Under the pieces are notes generated by a model that did not search any database, was not told the DNA's origin, and worked only from the letters and a program-made list of their open reading frames with translations. Shown one piece after another: positions 15,940 through 22,284 of a stretch of 64,000 bases of DNA. Made by a program: the position numbers and the translations under genes. Numbering within the stretch: the first letter of the stretch is position 1; the number at the start of each line of letters is the position of its first letter. Origin of the DNA: Cytophagaceae bacterium (GTDB lineage: Bacteria; Bacteroidota; Bacteroidia; Cytophagales; Cytophagaceae); contig JAGKWN010000001.1 in the NCBI GenBank assembly GCA_021151805.1, positions 1 to 64,000 on the forward strand, read 5' to 3'.

Positions 15940-17178
15940 ATGATTAAATATTCTTCTTTTGTATTAGATAATGGGTTGAAAGTTTTCGTGCATGAAGACC
16001 ACACAACCTCAATGGCTGCACTGAACATATTGTATGATGTAGGTTCAAAAGATGAAGTGATCACCAAGACAGGTTTCGCACACCTCTTTGAACATTTGAT
16101 GTTTGGAGGCTCAAAAAATATTGAATCATACGACAAGGCACTTCAAAAGGCAGGCGGGGAGAATAATGCTTTTACTTCGCCGGATATCACCAACTATTAC
16201 ATCACCATTCCTGCAAATAATATTGAAACAGCTTTCTGGCTGGAGAGCGACCGGATGATGGCGCTTTCGTTCGACCCGAAAGTACTGGAAGTGCAGCGTA
16301 GTGTGGTTATTGAAGAGTTTAAACAACGCTACCTGAACCAACCGTATGGAGATGTATGGTTGAAACTTCGTCCGCTTGCATACAAGCAGCACTCGTATCA
16401 GTGGGCAACGATCGGGAAAGAAATTGCTCATATCGAAGATGCAACGATGGATGATGTGCGTGACTTCTTTTATTCTTACTACCTGCCGAATAATGCATAC
16501 ATGGTAGTAGCAGGTAATGTAACGCTGGAACAGGTAAAGGTGCTTTCTGAAAAATGGTTTGGTCCGATACCTTCCGGTACGCGCAGAAAACGTTCAATAC
16601 CTGTTGAACCAAAACAAACGGCAGCACGATTTGAAGAAGCAAGCGCGAAAGTTCCTTTGGATGCCTTGTACAAAACCTATCACATGGGTGGTAAACTATC
16701 ACCGGATTTTTACCCGACAGATTTGTTGAGTGATATACTGGGAAGAGGCAAGTCATCCCGCCTGTATGATAAACTGGTGCAGGAGAAAAAAATATTTACA
16801 TCACTCAATGCATATGTGCTGAGCTCCGTGGATCCGGGCTTGATGGTAATTGATGGCAAACTTTCCAAAGGTGTACAGCTGAAAGATGCAAACCAGGAAG
16901 TAGAAGAATTGATCGCTAAGATTTCGCAGGAAGCATTTTCTGAAAAAGAATTGAACAAAGTAAAAAACCAGGCAGAATCAACATTGTTGTTTGGTGAAGT
17001 TGAAGTATTGAACCGGGCGATGAATCTGGCGTATGCTGCGATGCTGGGCAATCCTGAACTGGTAAATATGGAAGCAGATAAAATACAAAAAGTTACTCCG
17101 GAAGATATTTCCCGTGTAGCGAAATCTGTACTGACTACCGAAAACTGTTCAACGTTGTTTTATAAGTCTGTAGAATAA
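15940..17178 (+). CDS. M16-family zinc metallopeptidase
   Basis: A 412-residue, single-unit insulinase/processing-peptidase homologue. The inverted zinc motif HLFEH is at residues 48-52, in the context TGFAHLFEHLMFGGSKN, and the third ligand Glu125 lies in VVIEEFKQR, at the expected distance. The C-terminal half carries the usual substrate-binding lobe (SRLYDKLVQEKK). No signal peptide is visible, so a cytoplasmic location is likely unless an unseen start exists. These enzymes often work in pairs, but no second M16 gene is adjacent. It is divergent from the E1 gene. Confidence 0.93.
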   Translation: MIKYSSFVLDNGLKVFVHEDHTTSMAALNILYDVGSKDEVITKTGFAHLFEHLMFGGSKNIESYDKALQKAGGENNAFTSPDITNYYITIPANNIETAFWLESDRMMALSFDPKVLEVQRSVVIEEFKQRYLNQPYGDVWLKLRPLAYKQHSYQWATIGKEIAHIEDATMDDVRDFFYSYYLPNNAYMVVAGNVTLEQVKVLSEKWFGPIPSGTRRKRSIPVEPKQTAARFEEASAKVPLDALYKTYHMGGKLSPDFYPTDLLSDILGRGKSSRLYDKLVQEKKIFTSLNAYVLSSVDPGLMVIDGKLSKGVQLKDANQEVEELIAKISQEAFSEKELNKVKNQAESTLLFGEVEVLNRAMNLAYAAMLGNPELVNMEADKIQKVTPEDISRVAKSVLTTENCSTLFYKSVE

Positions 17179-17192
17179 TTATTTTACTACAA

Positions 17193-17349
17193 AATTTAAC
17201 CGCAAGAGACGCAAAGTTATTACGCAAGGAGCGCAGGAAATAATTCTAGAATAATAGATCTTTCAGTTTGTTGTTTTGGCACCAGAATGTTTAAGTTTTT
17301 ATTTGTTGGGTTCTTTGCGAAATCTTAGCGCCCTTTGCGGTAAATAAAA
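17193..17349. repeat. Long imperfect inverted repeat of CGCAAAG words
   Basis: The left arm (17193-17230) and right arm (17311-17349) are about 38 bases each and complementary with scattered mismatches, around a loop of about 80 bases. The arms share ACCGCAA, GCGC/GACGC and CGCAAAG words. The element fills the spacer between the peptidase gene and ispF, and its right end is only 11 bases before the ispF start. Confidence 0.75.
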
Positions 17350-17359
17350 AATATACTCC

Positions 17360-17842
17360 ATGAAAATTAAAGTAGGCTTCGGCTACGACGTACACCCTTT
17401 AAAAGAAGGCCGCCCTATGTGGTTGGGAGGTGTGCAACTTGAATATACAAAAGGCCCTGACGGTCATTCTGATGCCGATGTATTAATTCATGCTATCTGC
17501 GACGCCATTTTAGGTGCTGCCAATATGCGCGACATCGGATTTCATTTTTCAAATACCGATGCGAGATGGAAAGGTGTGGATTCTAAAATACTTTTGAAAG
17601 AAGTATGCCGTATGGTCCGTGAAAAAGGCTGGGAGATCAGCAATGTAGATGCATCGCTGGCATTGGAAAAGCCGAAGATCAATCCGCATATTGAACGCAT
17701 GCAGCAAGCCTTGTCAGAAGCCATGAGCATTTCCATCGAAGACATTTCCATCAAAGCAACAACGAATGAAAAGCTTGGCTATGTAGGCAGAGAAGAAGGG
17801 GTGAATGCGTATGCAGTAGCGTTAATAGTTTCTAGCTGTTAG
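17360..17842 (+). CDS. ispF: 2-C-methyl-D-erythritol 2,4-cyclodiphosphate synthase
   Basis: Fifth step of the MEP isoprenoid pathway. At 160 residues it has the usual length. Zinc ligands Asp10 and His12 are in GYDVHPL, and His44 is in DGHSDADVLIHAICDAILGA. The later EKLGYVGREEG motif binds the cytidine substrate. The stop codon TAG (17840-17842) and the last three or four residues (VSSC) are made from a heptamer repeat array, so the C-terminus has probably been replaced or extended by repeat sequence. Confidence 0.97.
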   Translation: MKIKVGFGYDVHPLKEGRPMWLGGVQLEYTKGPDGHSDADVLIHAICDAILGAANMRDIGFHFSNTDARWKGVDSKILLKEVCRMVREKGWEISNVDASLALEKPKINPHIERMQQALSEAMSISIEDISIKATTNEKLGYVGREEGVNAYAVALIVSSC

Positions 17843-17858
17843 GTGCGAGTTACTAGAC
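17826..17858. repeat. Degenerate heptamer array, five units, holding the ispF stop
   Basis: On the minus strand the units read CTAGTAA, CTCGCAC, CTAACAG, CTAGAAA, CTATTAA. The TAG-like positions on the plus strand fall at 17826, 17833, 17840, 17847 and 17854. The ispF stop is the one at 17840. Confidence 0.88.
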
Positions 17859-17889
17859 TTTATCGTTTACTTAGCAGTTGTCGCTTTCC

Positions 17890-17912
17890 GTGGATTGTGG
17901 CACAAAGACCAC
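17890..17912. repeat. GTGGTCTGTG-family hairpin, diverged copy
   Basis: GTGGATTGTG, GCA, CAAAGACCAC: same 23-base frame with two mismatching pairs. It is preceded by TTTCC as in the copies at 18207 and 18588. Confidence 0.7.
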
Positions 17913-17924
17913 CAACAAATCTCA

Positions 17925-18010
17925 ACATTTCATATCTCAACACGTTGTACTCCGTACTCAATACTCTGTACTTTTCTCGTCTAGGAACTAGAACCTAGCA
18001 GCTCGAAACT
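17925..18010. repeat. 86-bp composite repeat, copy 1
   Basis: About 90 percent identical by eye to 19168-19253. It contains a four-unit GTACTNN heptamer array (17947, 17954, 17961, 17968) and, 13 bases after the start of the last unit, a five-unit CTAGNAN array (17981, 17988, 17995, 18002, 18009). Confidence 0.88.
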
Positions 18011-18066
18011 ACTCCATTCACTCCATGTCAGCGTAATCAACATCATACTTAACCACGAATCAACCC

Positions 18067-18090
18067 GCTGTTGTGCCAACGGCCAACAGC
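18067..18090. repeat. GCTGTTG/CAACAGC hairpin repeat
   Basis: Perfect 7-bp arms around TGCCAACGGC. It is preceded by CCACGAATCAACC, a lead similar to one at 5736-5750. Confidence 0.65.
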
Positions 18091-18139
18091 TCGCTTCTTT
18101 ATCCTAACCAACTAAATCTTTGACATCATAGAGTAGAGG

Positions 18140-18163
18140 CTTGTTGGCCGCTGGCACAACAAG
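18140..18163. repeat. CTTGTTG/CAACAAG hairpin repeat
   Basis: Perfect 7-bp arms around GCCGCTGGCA. The preceding ACATCATAGAGTAG is the same 14 bases found before the hairpin at 6874. Confidence 0.7.
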
Positions 18164-18206
18164 AGGTGAAAATTTGTTCAGCATGCTGGTTTTAACCCCG
18201 CTTTCC

Positions 18207-18229
18207 GTGGTCTGTCGCACACAGACCAC
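18207..18229. repeat. GTGGTCTGTG-family hairpin
   Basis: GTGGTCTGTC, GCA, CACAGACCAC: one mismatched pair in a 10-bp stem, preceded by CTTTCC. Confidence 0.82.
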
Positions 18230-18414
18230 CTGCAAGTCAGCTGTTCGTTATATTCTTCAATGTTTTTCAAAAACAAGATTTAACTGGCATTTGAATTTGT
18301 TTTTATAGAACTTTGCATGTGTAAAACGATCGCAGATCTTATTTTTAACCGTCAGCATAGGTATTTTCACCAGCCGGAATAATAAAAGTTCCCTGGCTGA
18401 GCAACAAAAAAATA

Positions 18415-18469
18415 GGTTCACCCATAGTTCAGCCGTACTTCAGCCGCAGTTCACCCGTAGTTCACCCGT
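18415..18469. repeat. 11-bp tandem array, five clear units
   Basis: Units GGTTCACCCAT, AGTTCAGCCGT, ACTTCAGCCGC, AGTTCACCCGT and AGTTCACCCGT follow without gaps. Up to three more degenerate units keeping CC at positions 8-9 may extend it to about 18502. Confidence 0.9.
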
Positions 18470-18587
18470 ATATATACCCCACCAATACCATATCAGTGCC
18501 ATGCCTGCAGCATAACAACAGCAACAAGCAATCCACCAGCTCACATCAATGTCCCCATCGAATAAGTGATTTCTAATCCCTCTTTCC

Positions 18588-18610
18588 GTGGTCTGTGGCA
18601 CACAGACCAC
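18588..18610. repeat. GTGGTCTGTG-family hairpin, perfect copy
   Basis: GTGGTCTGTG, GCA, CACAGACCAC: a perfect 10-bp stem, preceded by CTTTCC. It ends 16 bases past the stop of the leftward membrane protein gene and might also help terminate it. Confidence 0.88.
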
Positions 18611-18625
18611 CAACATCTCAAAGAG

Positions 18626-19009
18626 CTATACAACTGGTTTTAGTGTTGTAATGATTCCAAAATATGTAATTGGAATTATTAAAAATAAGAATACTTGTAG
18701 ACGAATTTTACTTTTCGATATTTTTAGATATAAGAGCTCTCTATATATTTCACGTTCATACCTATCGGATAATAAAATTATAGTAGCAGCGATGGGAATA
18801 GCTATTGGTATCACCAGATATAGTATTACCATGGCTATTTTATTATCGAAAATTGTTAATGCTTGTAATTTAAATACCCATAAAAATAGATGAATGAGCA
18901 TGAAATAATAGGGAAAGAGCCACACAATAACAATACCAGATGCTTTATGCGCTGCGCCAATACTTTCAATAATATAGCGTAAATAGAATAAAAATTTTAT
19001 TAGTCTCAT
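18626..19009 (-). CDS. Small multi-span membrane protein, unknown
   Basis: A 127-residue, very hydrophobic protein with three probable membrane spans: about residues 25-48 (GIVIVWLFPYYFMLIHLFLW), 58-81 (AMVILYLVIPIAIPIAATII) and 105-124 (VFLFLIIPITYFGIITTLKP). A basic loop at 82-104 carries RYEREIYRELLYLKISKSKIR. The reverse-strand frame is preferred over a 101-codon plus-strand frame because of its coherent membrane topology and normal ATG start. No family is recognised. It stands alone among repeats. Confidence 0.62.
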   Translation of the reverse strand: MRLIKFLFYLRYIIESIGAAHKASGIVIVWLFPYYFMLIHLFLWVFKLQALTIFDNKIAMVILYLVIPIAIPIAATIILLSDRYEREIYRELLYLKISKSKIRLQVFLFLIIPITYFGIITTLKPVV

Positions 19010-19105
19010 TTTTTAATTTAAGATTAAAACAGGAAAGCTTTCTGAGGCTATAATATTCTGGCATTTATCCCTATCATTCTGTAATCTTTAACTACATTCT
19101 CTCGT

Positions 19106-19140
19106 CTAGCAACTAGTAACTGGTACCTGGCAACTATTCA
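19106..19140. repeat. Degenerate heptamer array, five units
   Basis: Units CTAGCAA, CTAGTAA, CTGGTAC, CTGGCAA and CTATTCA start at 19106, 19113, 19120, 19127 and 19134. Confidence 0.87.
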
Positions 19141-19167
19141 TACACGTAGTCTGCGGTGGCGGTGACT

Positions 19168-19253
19168 ACATTTCATTATCTCAACACGTTGTACTTCGTA
19201 CTCAATACTCTGTACTTCCTAGTCTAGGAACTAGAACCTAGCACCTCGTAACT
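19168..19253. repeat. 86-bp composite repeat, copy 2, reaching a stop codon
   Basis: Same layout as 17925-18010: four GTACT units (19191, 19198, 19205, 19212), then five CTAGNAN units (19224, 19231, 19238, 19245, 19252). The last unit provides the stop codon (19252-19254) of the leftward enoyl-CoA hydratase-like gene. Confidence 0.88.
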
Positions 19254-20007
19254 AACGTCTACTCTTAAAAAACTCCTCAATCTTCACCTTCAGCATACCG
19301 CCTTTAACAGCCTGGGCTTGTTCCTGAGCCTCCTTTTTCAAAACCTCTTCAAAAGAAAGACTGCCGGAGAGGAGAGACTTCAATGATGCGCCGGCTCCGG
19401 GCTGCAGCTGGTTCAATGATTTCAGATAAGAATGTACAAAATCAGTCATGGCTGACTGGTCAACAAATTTTTTCTGCACCAGTTTATGCGTCAGCGCTTC
19501 TTCAGCCGTTAGTTTTTTTCCTTCCAACAACCACTCAAAAGCAGTGTGATAACCAACACGCTGTTTCAGGTAATAGCTCATGCCCGTATCCGGTTGCAGG
19601 CCCAGGCTTATAAAAGGAAACGCCAATGATCCTTGTTCCGAAGCAAAGATCAGATCACATGCCAATACCAGAGATGCACCGGCGCCGCTGGCTGCTCCGT
19701 GCAGTAAGCAAATAACCGGTTTGCGACAAGTATGTATAGCGCGTGTTAAGCGGTTGAAATAATTTTCTACAATCTCAACTACTGTTTCGCTGTTGATGGT
19801 TAGAGCCCATTGCAGATCCAATCCGGCACAGAAACCTTTGCCTTCCGCTTTAAAGATTACATAGTCTGTTTCTTTGTTCGCGTCAGCATCTTCAAATGCT
19901 TTTATCAGAGCTTCAATCAGGTCTATCGTGAGTGCATTATATACTTCCGGCCGGTTCATTGAAATGAAAACGGCTTTGTCTTTTATTTCTGTTTGAACAA
20001 GATTCAT
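19252..20007 (-). CDS. Enoyl-CoA hydratase/isomerase family protein
   Basis: A 251-residue crotonase-fold protein. The two oxyanion-hole segments are visible: GFCAGLD (58-64) and HGAASGAGASL (103-113). GLQPDTG (136-142) carries Asp140 where isomerase-type members such as PaaG keep an acidic residue, rather than the Glu pair of classic hydratases. That favours an isomerase or PaaG-like role, as inference. It is the last gene of a tight leftward operon after rpoN and a PAP2-like gene, with only 3 bases to the latter. Its stop codon lies in a heptamer repeat. Confidence 0.88.
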   Translation of the reverse strand: MNLVQTEIKDKAVFISMNRPEVYNALTIDLIEALIKAFEDADANKETDYVIFKAEGKGFCAGLDLQWALTINSETVVEIVENYFNRLTRAIHTCRKPVICLLHGAASGAGASLVLACDLIFASEQGSLAFPFISLGLQPDTGMSYYLKQRVGYHTAFEWLLEGKKLTAEEALTHKLVQKKFVDQSAMTDFVHSYLKSLNQLQPGAGASLKSLLSGSLSFEEVLKKEAQEQAQAVKGGMLKVKIEEFFKSRR

Positions 20008-20010
20008 AGC

Positions 20011-20700
20011 TTACAGTTTGAATGAAAAATCGAAAAGATTGAAAACTAAAAAATACAAACCAATGCTGCTGATCAGTATTCCCAACGCATAACCCGCATA
20101 TACCTGTCCGGGCGTATGTCCATTGAGATATAAACGGCTTGATAAAGTAATACCACTGATCAATAGGGTTGCTATGATCACATAGATAAAATCCGGATTA
20201 GGAATAATCGTATACATCAATATAAAGATCATTAAACTTGCACCCAATGAAATCGCGTGCGCGCTGATTTTCCAGAAAATGCTGATCAATGCAGTCATTA
20301 ATACAGCTATGCTCACAATCATCATCAGACATGTTAGCAGTAAAGGAAAATGAGGTATATAGGTAGAAAACATATACGTGAGTGCACAGTAATATATTCC
20401 AGCGTAAAAGAACGGTACAATCCGGTCTTTGTTAGAATCCATCAGTAATTCACGATTGCCGATTTTTTTACCCATCAGCAGCAGATTTATTCCCAGCACG
20501 ATCAATGGAATAATGGCAGTAGTTATAAGGATCATCCCTACAATATATAACTGAGCAAGAATCGAGTATGGATTGAAGACCATGTTCCCGCAATAGTAAA
20601 AGACAGTAAAAATATAGGTAGGTATAAATACTGGGTGTAACAGATAGGAAACAATAAGCGCGAAATAATACCAGCTGTTTTTTTGAGTAGGGTGCGTCAT
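20011..20700 (-). CDS. PAP2-like integral membrane protein with altered active site
   Basis: A 229-residue protein with about six membrane spans. It keeps the order of PAP2 phosphatase motifs in weakened form: KDRIVPF (91-97) for the first, SAHAIS (146-151) for PSGH, and SSRLYLNGHTPGQV (187-200) for SRxxxxxHxxxD, with Arg189 and His195 kept and the final Asp replaced by Gln. It may act on lipid phosphates, or it may have lost catalysis. It lies 3 bases from both neighbours, downstream of rpoN. Confidence 0.75.
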   Translation of the reverse strand: MTHPTQKNSWYYFALIVSYLLHPVFIPTYIFTVFYYCGNMVFNPYSILAQLYIVGMILITTAIIPLIVLGINLLLMGKKIGNRELLMDSNKDRIVPFFYAGIYYCALTYMFSTYIPHFPLLLTCLMMIVSIAVLMTALISIFWKISAHAISLGASLMIFILMYTIIPNPDFIYVIIATLLISGITLSSRLYLNGHTPGQVYAGYALGILISSIGLYFLVFNLFDFSFKL

Positions 20701-20703
20701 AAA

Positions 20704-22158
20704 TTATAATTCCTTTCTTAATCTGGCAACCGGAATATTTAATTGTTCGCGGTATTTGGCAACGGTTCTTCTGGCAATGTTATAGCCTCTCTTATTTAAT
20801 TCTTTCTCCAGCTTTTCATCAGAGAGTGGTTTTTTCTTTTGCTCAGCATCAATAATTTCTTTCAGGATATGCTTTACTTCGCGGCTGCTGGCATCTTCAC
20901 CAGAGTCAGTAGAAATACCTTCCGAGAAGAAATATTTTAACGGATAAATACCAAACTCTGTTTGAATGGCTTTGCTGTTCGCTACACGGGAGATGGTTGA
21001 AATATCCATGTTGACCATGTCTGCAATATCTTTCAGGATCATGGGTTTCAGATAACTTTCATCTCCTTCAAAGAAGAACTCTTTCTGGAACTCTAAAATA
21101 GCATGCATTGTGCGAAGCAAAGTTTGTTGGCGTTGTTTGATGGCTTCAATAAACCATTTTGCCGCATCCAGTTTTTGCTTTACAAACGTAACCGCCTCTT
21201 TTAACTTCTTATCAGTTTTCGCGCTTTTATCATACGTTTCAAACATCTCCGAATAATTGCGGCTTACGCGTAGATCAGGCGCATTTTTAGAATTCAAGAA
21301 TAACTCCAGCTGACCGTTGTTCGTCTGCAGAATAAAGTCTGGCATCAAGTATTGTGTTTTGATATCGTCACCTGAAGTACCACCTGGTTTGGGATTCAGT
21401 TTCGTTATTGTATTTACAGCAGCTTTGATCGATTCATCATCAACATCTAATTTCTTCTGAATTTTGTCGTAATGCTTTTTTGTGAAGTCGTCAAAAAAAT
21501 CTTTTAAGATGGTATGTGCCAAAAGTACTTCCGGCTCGCCAATATGTCTGCGCTCTATTTGCAGCAGCAGGCATTCCTGCAGGTCGCGAGCACCTATACC
21601 TGCGGGATCAAAGTCCTGGATCTTGAAAAGTACTTCTTCTATTTCTTCAACGTTCGTTTCAATGTTTTGAGAAAAGGCAAGGTCATCTACGATCAGGTCA
21701 AGATTTCTACGGATATAACCATCTTCATCAATGCTGCCGATCAACTGTTCTGCAATTTTCGTTTGGCGTTCATCCAGGCGCAGGAAGCCCATTTGATTCA
21801 ACAGCATCTCTGTTAATGAAGTCGTGCCTGCAATAGGGGATTCGCGTTCATCATCATCCTGCGAAGGCCCATCACCTTGCATCTTATAGCCTGCTACATC
21901 TTCATCACGGATATATTCCTGCACGTCCAATTCGTCATCGGAGTATTCGTCCTCTCCAGAGTCAGAGTATTCATCTTCACCGGATTCTTTATCTTCAAGG
22001 GGTTCTTCTTTCCCTTCTTCCAGGGCCGGATTTATTTCAAGCTCTTCTTCAATTCGAGATTCTAATTCTGCTGCAGGTATTTGCAGGAGTTTTATAAACT
22101 GAATCTGCTGAGGAGATAGTTTTTGAGATAACTGCTGCTGAATACTTAATTTTTGCAT
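20704..22158 (-). CDS. rpoN: RNA polymerase sigma-54 factor
   Basis: Alternative sigma factor that needs an AAA+ activator to open promoters. Of 484 residues, the first 45 form region I (QQLSQKLSPQQIQFIKLLQIP). A very acidic region II follows (GEDEYSDSGEDEYSD), then the core-binding and DNA-binding regions, and the RpoN box ARRTVAKYR at 462-470. The acidic stretch is typical of the family but contains a near-repeat of SGEDEYSDD. It heads a tight operon with a PAP2-like protein and an enoyl-CoA hydratase homologue, and is divergent from asnS. Confidence 0.97.
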   Translation of the reverse strand: MQKLSIQQQLSQKLSPQQIQFIKLLQIPAAELESRIEEELEINPALEEGKEEPLEDKESGEDEYSDSGEDEYSDDELDVQEYIRDEDVAGYKMQGDGPSQDDDERESPIAGTTSLTEMLLNQMGFLRLDERQTKIAEQLIGSIDEDGYIRRNLDLIVDDLAFSQNIETNVEEIEEVLFKIQDFDPAGIGARDLQECLLLQIERRHIGEPEVLLAHTILKDFFDDFTKKHYDKIQKKLDVDDESIKAAVNTITKLNPKPGGTSGDDIKTQYLMPDFILQTNNGQLELFLNSKNAPDLRVSRNYSEMFETYDKSAKTDKKLKEAVTFVKQKLDAAKWFIEAIKQRQQTLLRTMHAILEFQKEFFFEGDESYLKPMILKDIADMVNMDISTISRVANSKAIQTEFGIYPLKYFFSEGISTDSGEDASSREVKHILKEIIDAEQKKKPLSDEKLEKELNKRGYNIARRTVAKYREQLNIPVARLRKEL

Positions 22159-22284
22159 AAAATCTTAAAATGGTCACTAAGCAAAACGTGCTTGTAAACA
22201 AAAATAGAGCATTTTTGAAATTCTTTTTGATTAAAAAGATAAAATATACTTTTTTTGCGCTCTCTTACTGTAAACGCATACAAC

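Larger units (their letters stand above)
17843..18625. other. Repeat-rich spacer without a gene
   Basis: This spacer of about 780 bases holds parts of two heptamer arrays, an 86-bp composite repeat, three copies of the GTGGTCTGTG hairpin, two GTTG/CAAC hairpins and an 11-bp tandem array. No reading frame here has protein-like composition. Confidence 0.75.

Noticed and set aside
17843..18625. CRISPR array
   Set aside because: The repeats are palindromes and 7- or 11-bp tandem arrays without unique spacers of constant length, and no cas genes are present.
18588..18893. 101-codon plus-strand ORF starting with GTG in a hairpin repeat
   Set aside because: It is antisense to a 127-residue frame with clear membrane spans and an ATG start, which is the better candidate.
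22255..22284. TTG at 22255 as asnS start
   Set aside because: It lies in a T-rich, promoter-like stretch. The in-frame GTG at 22285 gives the usual N-terminus.
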